A DNA stretch of 64,000 nucleotides from Stichopus chloronotus (lineage: Eukaryota > Echinodermata > Holothuroidea > Aspidochirotida > Stichopodidae), in NCBI GenBank assembly GCA_021234535.1, contig CM037840.1, positions 859,269 through 923,268 of the forward strand, in the 5' to 3' direction. Positions 52,251 through 64,000 of this stretch are shown one piece after another. Made by a program: the position numbers and the translations under genes. Position 1 is the stretch's first letter. Every line of letters begins with the position of its first letter. Below the pieces are notes generated by a model. The model made no database searches. It was not told the DNA's origin and saw only the letters and a program-made list of their open reading frames with translations.

Positions 52251-55200
52251 TGCCTGCTTCATTTTATCCTGGAATCTTGAGAAATGACATGTGTTTTTTT
52301 CTGTCAACTACATTTTACTGTACCTTTTTTCTGGAAGGATTAAAAGAAAAATGAGATTTTAAATAATGTTTCTGTTAAAAGAAGGAAGATTTCGGGCTGA
52401 GGAAGGGTCTTTCATTCATTTAGAAGGTACATTAAAGAAATAATCACAGTTTTGGTAACAATTGAAAATTTTGACGATTTGGCTGAAATTGACCTAAATG
52501 TAAGGCAATAACCTTATGAAATTTTCCAATTTTGACCAAAATCTGCTACAATTTCGATTTTGCCCGATTTTCGAGATCTTTTTGTCAGCGTACAGAAATG
52601 ACCGATTCAATGTGATATTACTGTATTGGAAGCTTTATTAATATTAAATGACGTCATTAATAGCTTTTAAATGTCATACGTATCCATTAGTCGGATTCAC
52701 CTTGAAATTACTCGACATCATGAACTTAGCAAAATCTAGAAGAACAAGTGATCATTTTATTCGTTTTTTTAACTGTTCTGCTTGGTATAGTCATTCACAC
52801 TAAACAGGTATACTTTAATAATGTTAATATTAAAACATTGACGTTTTTGGTTCATAGTGTGTTAACAAATGGGACTACAGATGTTTCCTTGTTAAACAGA
52901 ACGATTGCTACAAGGAAAGGAGAGGCCAAAGATTGTTTTCATTGATAAAAAAAAAATAAAGAGTGTAAATTTGACAAATATAACTTAAGAACTACAATGT
53001 TATAATTTAATGAATATTCATGACTGCTTGATTTTATCCTGGAATCTTGAGAAATGCCTTTTTTGTCCGAGAACTACATTTTACAATTCCTTATTTCTGG
53101 AGAGATTTAAAACAAAAATGAGATGGTGAATAATGTTTCTGTTAAAAGAAGGACGATTTCGTGCTTCGGAAAGGTCTTTCATTCATTTAGAATGTATATT
53201 AAAGAAATAGACACATTTCTGGTAAAGATTGAAAATATCGACGATTTGGCTGAAATTGACCTAAAGGTGAGGCTATAGTCTTATCAATTTTTCATATTTT
53301 TGCCAAATCTGCTACAATTTCGATTTGGCTCGATTTTCGAGATCTTTTTGTCAGCGTTGAGAAATGAACGATTCAATGTGATATTACTGTATTGCAGGCT
53401 TAATTAATAATAAATGACGTCACTATTATCTTTTAAATGTCATACGTATCCATTAGTCGGATTCACCTTGAAATTACTCGACATCATGAACTTAGCAACA
53501 TCTAGAAGAACAAGTGATCATTTTATTCGTTTTTTTTCACTGTTCTGCTTGGTATAATCCTTCACAGTAAACAGGTATACTTTAATAATATCAATATTAA
53601 AACATTGACGTTTTTGGTTCATAGTGTGTTAACCAATGAGACTACGGATGTTTCTTTGTTTCAGAGTCGATTGCTTCAAGAAAGCGATAGGCCAGTGATT
53701 GTTTTCATTGAGAAAAAAAAAATAAAGAGTGTAAATTTGAAAAATATAACATAAGAACCATATCGTTATAATCTAATAAATATTCATGACTGCTTCATTT
53801 TATCCTGGAATCTTGAGAAATGACTTGTTTTTTTTTTCTGTCCACTACATTTTACTGTACCTTATTTCTGGAAAGATTTAAAGAAAAATGAGATTTTAAA
53901 TAATGTTTCTGTTAAAAGAAGGAAGATTTCGGGCTTAGGAAGGGTCTTTCTTTTATTTAGAATGTATATTAAAGAAATAGACGCATTTTTGGTAACGACT
54001 GAAAATATGGACGATTTGGCTGAAATTGACCAAAACGTAAGGCGATATAGCCTTATCAATTTTTAAAATTTTGGCCAAAATCTGCTACAATTTCGATTTG
54101 GCTCTATTTTCGAGGTCTTTTTGTCATCGTTGAGAAATGACCTATTCAATGTGATATTACTGTATTGGAGGCTTTATTAATATTAAATGACGTCATTAAT
54201 AGCTTTTAAATGTCATATGTATCCATTAGTCGGATTCACCTTGAAATTACTCGACATCATGAACTTAGCTACATCTAGAAGAACAAGTGATCATTTTGTT
54301 TGTTTTCAAACTGTTCTTCTTGGTGTAGTCCTTCACACTAAACAGGTATACTTCAATAATATTAATTTTAAAACATTGACGTTCTTGGTTCATAGGGTGT
54401 TAGCCAATGAGACTACGGATGTTTGTTTGTTCCACAGAACGATTGCCACAAGGAAGGAAGAGGCCAATGATTGTTTTCATTTATAAAAAAAAAATAAAGA
54501 GAGTGTAAATTTGACAAATGTAACTTAAGAACTACAATGTTATGATTTAATGAATATTCGTGACTGCTTGATTTTATCCTGGAATCTTGAGAAATGACTT
54601 GCTTTTTTCTGTCAACTACATTTTACTCTACCTTATTTCTGGAAAGATTTAAAGAAAAATGAGATTTTAAATAATGTTTCTGTTAAAAGAAGGAAAATTT
54701 CTGGCTTAATAAGGGTCTTTCATTCATTTAGAATGTATATTAAAGAAATAGACACATTTTTGGTAACGACTGAAAATATCGCCGATTTGGCTGAAATTGA
54801 CCAAAACGTAAGGCTATAGCCTTATCAATTTTTTATATTTTGGCCAAAATCTGCTACAATTTCGATTTTCCTCTATTTTCGAGGTCTTTTTGTCATCGTT
54901 GAGAAATGAGTGATTCAATGTGATATTACTGTATTGGAGGCTTTATTAATATTAAATGAGGTCATTAATAGCTTTTAAATGTCATATGTATCCATTAGTC
55001 GGATTCACCTTGAAATTACTCGACATCATGAACTTAGCAAAATCTAGAAGAACAAGTGATCATTTTATTCGTTTTTTTAACTGTTCTGCTTGGTATAGTC
55101 CTTCACACTAAACAGATATACTTTAATAATATTAATATATTAAAACATTGACGTTTTTGGTTCATAGTGTGTTAGCCAATGAGACTACGGATGTTTCTTT

Positions 55201-55738
55201 GTTCCACAGACGATTGCTACAAGGACGCGAGAGGTCAATGATTGTTTTCATTTATGAAAAAAAAAACATAAAGAGTGTAAATTGGACAAATATAACATGA
55301 GAACCATATCGTTATAATGTAATAAATATTCATGACTGCTTCATTTTATCCTGGAATCTTGAGAAACGACTTGTTTTTTTTTTCTGTCAACTACATTTTA
55401 CTGTACCTTATTTCTGGAAAGTTTTAAAGAAAAATGAGATTTTAAATAATGTTTCTGTTAAAAGAAGGAAGATTTCGGGCTTAGGAAGGGTCTTTCATTC
55501 ATTTAGAATGTATATTAAAGAAATAGACACATTTTTGGTAACGATTGAAAATATCGACGATTTGGCTGAAATTGAACAAAACGAAAGGCTATAGCCTTAT
55601 CAATTTTTTTGTATTTTCACCTTGAAATTACTCGACATCATGAACTTAGCAAAATCTAGAAGAACAAGTGATCATTTTATTCTTTTTGTATTGTTCTGCT
55701 TGGTATAGGAAGGAAGATTTCGGGCTTAGGAAGGGTCT

Positions 55739-56362
55739 CGAATGAATGAATGAATGAAAGGTTTATGCACAGCCTCTACCTTGACTACAAGGCATGCACG
55801 GTCGTGCTGAAAACAAAATATCCAATGTTAAATAGTAAAAAACAATTTAAAATAATAGAAAAGAAAATGAAGAGAACAATAAATGTATTCAAAAGGCACT
55901 TACTTAACATTGAGCTTCATTACAAAATTATTCGCATTAGAAAAGAGAAAATGTTTTAGGTGTTTCTTGAAACTATGTATACTGTGCATGTTCCGGAGAT
56001 CAACAGTTAGAGAATTCCACAATTTAGGACCACAAATTACAAATGATCTGTCACAGAGGGTAGAAGTATTATTTGGTAAGACAATTGCATTAGAAAGAGT
56101 AGAGGTGGTGAAGAGATCGGATAAGTAGACCGGAGCTAAGCCGTGGAGGCATTTGAAAACCAGTAAAATAACTTTGAAAAAGATTCTGTCGCGAACACGC
56201 AACCAGTGCAACTGAACAAAGAGGTCAGATACATGTTCTCTTTTCTTTCTACCATAAATTAACCTAGCAGCACAATTTTGAACAATCTGTAGTTTGTTCA
56301 AGAAACTCTGATTAATACCATAATACAAGCAATTGCAATAATCGATCTTAGAGAGAACTAAT
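55739..56362 (-). mobile_element. LINE 3' end inserted in the satellite, with reverse transcriptase C-terminal tail
   Basis: The insertion lies in the satellite word GGGTCTTTCATTC and is flanked by GTCT (55735-55738 and 56363-56366). On the minus strand an open frame 56328-55900 (142 aa) contains QNCAARLIYGRKKREHVSDL, LHWLRVRDRIFFKV, CLHGLAPVYL and GPKLWNSL, the conserved C-terminal tail of CR1/Jockey-like LINE polymerases. The 3' end is (TTCA)n, read here as GAATGAATGAATGAA. It is 5'-truncated, as usual for LINE insertions, and belongs to the same family as 21919-22157. Confidence 0.88.
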
Positions 56363-59300
56363 GTCTTTCATTCATTTAGAATGTATATTAAAGAAATAGA
56401 CACATTTTTGGTAACGATTGAAAATATCGACGATTTGGCTGAAATTGAACAAAACGAAAGGCTATAGCCTTATCAATTTTTTATATTTTGGCCAAAATCT
56501 GCTACAATTTCGATTTTCCTCTATTTTCGAGGTCTTTTAGTTATCGTTGAGAAATGAACGATTCAATGTGATATTACTGTATTGGAGGCTTTATTAATAT
56601 TAAATGAGGTCATTAATAGCTTTTAAATGTCATATGTATCCATTAGTCGGATTCACCTTGAAATTACTCGACATCATGAACTTAGCAACATCTAGAAGAA
56701 CAAGTGATCATTTTATCCTTTTTTTTTAACTGTTCTGCTTGGTATAGTACTTCACACTAAACAGGTATACTTTAATAATATTAATATTAAAACATTGACA
56801 TTTTTGGTTCATAGTGTGTTAACCAATGAGACTACAGATGTTTCTTTGTTCCACAGACGATTGTTTCAAGGACGCGAGAGGCCAATGATTGTTTTCATTT
56901 ATGAAACAAGAAATAAAGAGTATAAATTTGACAAATATAACATAAGAACCATATCGTTATAATCTAATAAATATTCATGACTGCTTCATTTTATCCTGGA
57001 ATCTTGAGAAATGACTTGTTTTTTTTTCTGTCAACTACATTTTACTGTACCTTATTTCTGGAAAGATTTAAAGAAAAATGAGATTTTAAATAATGTTTCT
57101 GTTAAAAGAAGGAAGACTTCGGGCTTAGGAAGGGTCTTTCATTCATTTAGAATGTATATTAAAGAAAAAGACACATTTTTGGTAACGATTGAAAATATCG
57201 ACGATTTGGCTGAAATTGACCAAAACGTAAGGCTATAGCCTTATCAATTTTTTATATTTTGGCCAAAATCTGCTACAATTTCGATTTTGCTCGATTTTCG
57301 AGGTCTTTTAGTCATCGTTGAGAAATGAACGATTCAATGTGATATTACTGTATTGGAAGCTTTATTAATATTAAATGACGTCATTAATAGCTTTTAAATG
57401 TCATACGTATCCATTAGTCGGATTCATCTTGAAATTACTCGACATCATGAAGTTAGCAAAATCTAGAAGAACAAGTGATCATTTTATTCGTTTTTTAACT
57501 GTTCTGCTTGGTATAGTCCTTCACACTAAACAGGTATACTTTAATGATATTAATATTAAAACATTGACGTTTTTGGTTCATAGTGTGTTAACCAATGAGA
57601 CTACGGATGTTTCTTTGTTCCACAGTCGATTGCTTCAAGGAAGCGGGAGGCTAATGATTGTTTTCATTTATGAAAAAAAAAAAATAAAGAGAGTGTAAAT
57701 TTGACAAATGTAACTTAATAACAACAATGTTATAATTTAATGAATATTCATGACTGCTTGATTTTATCCTGGAATCTTGAGAAATGCCTTTTTTTTTTTG
57801 CGAGAACTACATTTTACTCTACCTTATTTCTGGAGAGAATTAAAACAAAAATAAGATTATAAATAATGTTTCTGTTAAAAGAAGGAAAATTTCGGGCTGA
57901 GGAAGGGTCTTTCATTCATTTAGAATGTATATTAAAGAAATAGACACATTTTTGGTAACGATTGAAAATATCGACGATTTGGCTAAAATTGACCTAAATG
58001 TGAGGTAATAGCCTTATTAAATTTTCAAATTTTGATAAAAATCTGCTACAATTTCGATTTTGCTCGATTTTCGAGATCTTTTTGTCAGCGTTGAGAAATG
58101 ACCGATTCAATGTGATATTTCTGTATTGGAGGCTTAATTAATAATGAATGACGTCACTATTATCTTTTAAATGTCATACGTATCCATTAGTCGGATTCAC
58201 CTTGAAATTACTCGACATCATGAACATAGCATCATCTAGAAGAACAAGTGATCATTTTATTCGTTTTTTTAACTGTTCTGCTTGGTATAGTCCTTCACAC
58301 TAAACAGGTATACTTTAATAATATTAATATTAAAACATTGACGTTTTTGGTTCATAGTGTGAACCAATGAGACTACAGATGTTCCTTTGTTCCACAGTCG
58401 ATTGCTTCAGGAAAGCGAGAGGCTAATGATTGTTTTCGTTGATAAAAAAAAAACAAAGAGTATAAATTTGACAAATATAACATAAGAACCATATCGTTAT
58501 AATCTAATAAATATTCATGACTGCTTCATTTTATCCTGGAATCTTGAGAAATGACTTGTTTTTTTTTTTCTGTCAACTACATTTTACTGTACCTTATTTC
58601 TGAAAAGATTTAAAGGAAAAATGAAAATTTAAATAATGTTTCTGTTAAAAGAAGGAAAATTTCGGGCTGAGGAATTGTCTTTCATTCATTTAGAATGTAT
58701 ATTAAAGAAATAGACACATTTTTGGTAACGATTGAAAATATCGACGATTTGGCTGAAATTGACCAAAACGTAAGGCTATAGCCTTATCAATTTGTTATAT
58801 TTTGGCCAAAATCTGCTACAATTTCGATTTTCCTCTATTTTCGAGGTCTTTTTGTTATCGTTGAGAAATGAACGATTCAATGTGATATTACTGTATTGGA
58901 AGCTTTATTAATATTAAATGACGTCATTAATAGCTTTTAAATGTCATACGTATCCATTAGTCGGATTCACCTTGAAATTACTCGACATTATGAACTTAGA
59001 AAAATCTAGAAGAACAAGTGATCATTTTATTCGTTTTTTTAACTGTTCTGCTTGGTATAGTCCTTCACACTAAACAGGTATACTTTACTAATATTAATAT
59101 TAAAACATTGACGTTTTTGGTTCATAGTGTGTTAACCAATGAGACTACAGATGTTTCTTTGTTCCACAGTCGATTGCTACAAGGAAGCGAGAGGCTAATG
59201 ATTGATTTCATTGATAAAAAAAAAAAAACAAAGAGTGTAAATTTGACAAATATAACATAAGAACCATATCGTTATAATCTAATAAATATTCATAACTGCT

Positions 59301-60069
59301 TCATTTTATCCTGGAATCTTGAGAAATGATTTGTTTTTTTTTTTTCTGTCAACTACATTTTACTGTACCTTATTTCTGGAAAGATTTAAAGGAAAATGAA
59401 AATTCAAATAATGTTTCTGTTAAAAGAAGGAAAATTTCGGGCTGAGGAAGGGTCTTTAAATCATTTAGAATGTATATTAAAGAAATAGACACATTTTTGG
59501 TAACGATTGAAAATATCGACGATTTGGCTGAAATTGACCAAAACGTAAGGCTAAAGCCAAATCAATTTGTTATATTTTGGCCGAAATCTGCTACAATTTC
59601 GATTTTGCTCTATTTTCGAGGTCTTTTTGTCATCGTTGAGAAATGAACGATTCAATGTGATATTACTGTATTGCAGGCTTTATTCATATTAAATGACGTC
59701 ATTAATAGCTTTTAAATGTCATACGTATCCATTAGTCGGATTCACCTTGAAATTACTCGACATCATGAACTTAGCAAAATCTAGAAGAACAAGTGATCAT
59801 TTTATTCGATTTTTTCACTGTTCTGCTTGGTATAGTCCTTCACAGTAAACAGGTATACTTTAATAATATTAATATTAAAACATTGACGTTTTTGGGTCAT
59901 AGTGTGTTAGCCAATGAGACTACAAATGTTTCTTTGTTCCACAGACGATTGCTACAAGGAAGCGAGAGGTCAATGATTGTTTTCATTTATGAAAAAAAAA
60001 AATAAAGAGTATAAATTTGACAAATATAACATAAGAACCATATCGTTATAATCTAATAAATATTCATGA

Positions 60070-62800
60070 CTGCTTCATTTTATCCTGGAATCTTGAGAAA
60101 TGACTTGTTTTTTTCTGTCCACTACATTTTACTGTACCTTATTTCTGCAGAGATTTAAAAAAAAAGAAGAGATTATAAATAAAATTTCTGTTAAAAGAAT
60201 AACGATCTCGGGCTTTGGAATTGTCTTTCATTCATTTAGAATGTATATTAAAGAAATAGACACATTTTTGGTAACGATTGAAAAATCGACGATTTGGCTG
60301 AAATTGACCAAAACGTAAGGCTATAGCCTCATCAATTTTTTATATTTTGGCTAAAATCTGCTACAATTTCGATTTTCCTCTATTTTCAAGGTCTTTTTGT
60401 CAGCGTTGTGAAATGAACGATTCAATGTGATATTACTGTATTGGAGGCTTTATTATTATTAAACGACGTCATTAATAGCTTTTAAATGTCATATGTATCC
60501 ATTAGTCGGATTCACCTTGAAATTACTCGACATCATGAACTTAGCAAAATCTAGAAGAACAAGTGATCATTTTATTCGTTTTTTTAACTGTTCTGCTTGG
60601 TATAGTCCTTCACACTGAACAGGTATACTTTAATAATATTAATATTAAAACATTGACGTTTTTGGTTCATAGTGTGTTAGTTAACCAATGAGATTACGGA
60701 TGTTTCTTTCTTCACCAGAACGATTGCTACAAAGAAGGGAGAGGCCAATGATTGTTTTCATTGATGAAAAAAAAATAAAGAGTGTAAATTTGACAAATAT
60801 AACATAAGAACCATATCGTTATAATCTAATAAATATTCATGACTGCTTCATTTTATCCTGGAATCTTGAGAAATGACTTGTTTTTTTTTCTGTCAACTAC
60901 ATTTTACTGTACCTTATTTCTGGAAAGATTTATAAAAAAATGAGATTTTAAATAATGTTTCTGTTAAAAGAAGGAAGATTTCGGGCTTAGGATGCGTCTT
61001 TCATTCATTTAGAATGTATATTAAAGAAATAGACACATTTTTGGTAACGATTGAAAATATCGACGATTTGACTGAAATTAACCGAAACGTAAGGCTATAG
61101 CCTTATCAATTTTTTATATTTTGGCCAAAATCTGCTACAATTTCGATTTTCCTCTATTTTCGAGGTCTTTTAGTCATCGTTGAGAAATGAACGATTCAAT
61201 GTGATATTACTGTATTGGAATCTTTATTTATATTAAATGACGTCATTAATAGCTTTTAAATGTCATACGTATCCATTAGTCGGATTCACCTTGAAATTAC
61301 TCGACATCATGAACTTAGCAAAATCTAGAAGAACAAGTGATCATTTTATTCGTTTTTTTTTTAACTGTTCTGCTTGGTATAGTCCTTCAAACTAAACAGG
61401 TATACTTTAATAATATTAATATTAAAACATTGACGTTTTTGGTTCATAGTGTGTTAGCCAATGAGACTACGGATGTTTCTTTGTTCCACAGACGATTGCT
61501 ACAAGGAAGCGAGAGGTCAATGATTGTTTTCATTTATGAAAAAAAAATAAAGAGTGTAAATTTGACAAATATAATTTAAGAACCATATCGTTATAATCTA
61601 ATAAATATTCATGACTGCTTCATTTTATCCTGGAATCTTGAGAAATGACTTGTTTTTTTCTGTCCACTACATTTTACTGTACCTTATTTCTGCAGAGATT
61701 TAAAAAAAAAGAAGAGATTATAAATAAAATTTCTGTTAAAAGAATAACGATCTCGGGCTTTGGAATTGTCTTTCATTCATTTAGAATGTATATTAAAGAA
61801 ATAGACACATTTTTGGTAACGATTGAAAAATCGACGATTTGGCTGAAATTGACCAAAACGTAAGGCTATAGCCTCATCAATTTTTTATATTTTGGCTAAA
61901 ATCTGCTACAATTTCGATTTTCCTCTATTTTCAAGGTCTTTTTGTCAGCGTTGTGAAATGAACGATTCAATGTGATATTACTGTATTGGAGGCTTTATTA
62001 GTATTAAACGACGTCATTAATAGCTTTTAAATGTCATATGTATCCATTAGTCGGATTCACCTTGAAATTACTCGACATCATGAACTTAGCAAAATCTAGA
62101 AGAACAAGTGATCATTTTATTCGTTTTTTTAACTGTTCTGCTTGGTATAGTCCTTCACACTGAACAGGTATACTTTAATAATATTAATATTAAAACATTG
62201 ACGTTTTTGGTTCATAGTGTGTTAGTTAACCAATGAGATTACGGATGTTTCTTTCTTCACCAGAACGATTGCTACAAAGAAGGGAGAGGCCAATGATTGT
62301 TTTCATTGATGAAAAAAAAATAAAGAGTGTAAATTTGACAAATATAACATAAGAACCATATCGTTATAATCTAATAAATATTCATGACTGCTTCATTTTA
62401 TCCTGGAATCTTGAGAAATGACTTGTTTTTTTCTGTCCACTACATTTTACTGTACCTTATTTCTGCAGAGATTTAAAAAAAAAGAAGAGATTATAAATAA
62501 AATTTCTGTTAAAAGAATAACGATCTCGGGCTTTGGAATTGTCTTTCATTCATTTAGAATGTATATTAAAGAAATAGACACATTTTTGTTAACGATTGAA
62601 AAATCGACGATTTGGCTGAAATTGACCAAAACGTAAGGTTATAGCCTCATCAATTTTTTATATTTTGGCTAAAATCTGCTACAATTTCGATTTTCCTCTA
62701 TTTTCAAGGTCTTTTTGTCAGCGTTGTGAAATGAACGATTCAATGTGATATTACTGTATTGGAGGCTTTATTAGTATTAAATGACGTCATTAATAGCTTT
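60070..62800. repeat. Recently homogenised satellite monomers
   Basis: Monomers starting near 60100, 61645 and 62418 share rare variants (TAAAAGAATAACGATCTCGG, and the extra TTAG in GTGTTAGTTAACCAATGAG) and are nearly identical, while the one at about 60872 differs. Spacing is 1,545 and 773 bp. This marks a recent duplication near the end of the array. Confidence 0.85.
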
Positions 62801-63090
62801 AAAATGTCATACTTATCAATAAGTCGGATTCACCTTGAAATTACTCGACATCATGAACTTAGCAAGATCTAGGAGAAAAAGTGATCATTTTGTTCTTTTT
62901 AAACTGTATTTCTTTGTTATGAATCATATTAAACATGTATATTTTAATGATATCGATAGGAAAGCATAGACCGGTTTGGTTCATGGTACATTAATTAATT
63001 AGACTACGGATGATTGTTTGTTCCTTTTGGAAGGTTTGTTACGAGGAAGGACGTAGTCAAAGAGTGTAATTTTGCTAAGATCATAATGTA

Positions 63091-64000
63091 ACAACTTGAA
63101 GAACCAATGTGAATTACCTATAAAATGATTAACACCTAGTTTATTACGTCATCAATATTATTTAAATATGACAATAACCCCAACATCGTTGTCACGTAAT
63201 AGATTGTACTATTCATTACGTTTAACTTTTTCTTTTAGAATACGTCACAAATAATTATCATAAGACAAAATCAGATGTGTCTTGAAATATGCATTTTTTT
63301 TTCTTGATTAAGGATGTCAACACTTTGGTCCTCATAAAATAATTTCTCAATTTGTCTCAATTAATATTCCATTATGACTTTACCCTTATCAAAATCTTAT
63401 ATTTTGGTCAAAATCGAATTTCGAACTTTCTTAGTGTTACAAATTTACTCCGCCTCCCCCTCCCCTCCGTGATTGAAATAAACCTCCAAAATGCTTAAAC
63501 GTTAGTTTAAAACAAATCTACCATAATATTAGCTAGTGTGTATTGTCACATAGCAATCTCGGTAAAAAAAAACAAAACATATTTACATGTTGTAAAATAA
63601 TATCTTTTGGATGAAATCCGAGAGGGATCTTTTTTTATCAGAATGTCAAAATAATGTCATTATTAAACTTTTTTTGTTAAATTGTAAAGTCTTGCATTTC
63701 TCGTCGATTTAGTATCTAGATTTAAGTGATATTTAAGACTTTGGTAAGGACCATAATCATTATGGTAATCAATTTGCCCCTCTTCCTAAACCAAAATATA
63801 AGATAGATACCCAAAGTGCCAGAATTAGGCCAAACTCGACTGGATTCTTGAACTTTTTCGAACTTCGATGATGTATTTTGGTCTTCGTTGTCCATCGTGT
63901 GTGAAGAACCTGCCAACGAAAAGCAGAACATTTAGTTGATGAGCTCAACAAATTAAAATGTGAGAATATCTTTTAACAGGCTGTACCGTGTTCTACTTTA
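63091..64000. other. Sequence beyond the satellite
   Basis: AT-rich, no satellite landmark, no convincing gene. Minus-strand open frames at 63722-63951 are about 60-69 codons with no recognisable domain. Confidence 0.5.

Larger units (their letters stand above)
46700..63090. repeat. Tandem satellite array, about 770-bp monomer
   Basis: The landmark CGGATTCACC or a close variant occurs at 48841, 49616, 50384, 51155, 51923, 52692, 53458, 54231, 55000, 56648, 57419, 58192, 58962, 59737, 60507, 61281, 62052 and 62824: 766-775 bp apart except across the LINE insertion. Each monomer also has TGACGTCATTAATAGC, AGAACAAGTGATCATTTT and an A-run before TAAAGAGTGTAAATTTG. Units at both edges (46700-48700 and 62800-63090) are more diverged than the centre, as expected for unequal exchange. 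No RNA or protein function is evident. Confidence 0.95.

Noticed and set aside
1..64000. CRISPR arrays, operons, bacterial genes
   Set aside because: The direct repeats present are satellites and minisatellites without unique spacers, and the genes are intron-split, so the window is not prokaryotic.

Overview
The window is eukaryotic: AT-rich DNA with long introns, GT-AG splice sites, short modular exons, LINE, MITE and SINE-like debris, and a large satellite. Domain content (SEA, EGF, many sushi/CCP modules, trypsin-type protease) and the repeat types suggest a marine invertebrate, probably a deuterostome such as an echinoderm. That placement is an inference with low confidence; nothing in the window fixes the species.

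Region 1 (about 639-36601, + strand) is one large gene whose 5' end lies before the window. I could place 26 coding exons that splice in one consistent frame, about 1,450 codons. In order they encode a SEA domain (3 exons) with the self-cleavage motif GSVVV, a short Gly/Ser/Asn linker, one EGF module, 17 consecutive sushi/CCP modules (one symmetrical phase 1-1 exon each, all with six cysteines), and a complete S1 protease (4 exons) with His-Asp-Ser triad, trypsin-type Asp189, five core disulfide pairs and a zymogen cysteine. The stop codon is at 36599-36601. The order SEA then accessory modules then C-terminal protease resembles type II transmembrane serine proteases, but the N-terminus that would show a membrane anchor is outside the window.

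The introns record how the sushi array grew. CCP5, CCP6 and CCP7 lie in nearly identical blocks about 1.72 kb long, CCP8 is an older relative, and CCP14/CCP15 are a second recent duplication with a 22-bp minisatellite between them. One block carries a 1,907-bp insertion flanked by an 8-bp target duplication, filled largely with a GC-rich minisatellite with a 502-bp higher-order period. The acceptor of CCP17 is itself tandemly duplicated. A palindromic Harbinger-type MITE sits in the large intron after the EGF exon.

Region 2 (36602-46700) is intergenic with no convincing intact gene. It holds a hAT-type MITE (38119-38517), a tRNA-derived SINE-like element (about 42514-43040) and a broken reverse transcriptase of a non-LTR retrotransposon on the minus strand (45350-46425).

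Region 3 (about 46700-63090) is a tandem satellite with a monomer of about 770 bp, 18 landmark positions spaced 766-775 bp apart, local two-monomer higher-order structure, truncated 292-bp units near one edge, and a 624-bp LINE 3' end inserted at 55739-56362. The last 900 bases hold nothing I recognise.
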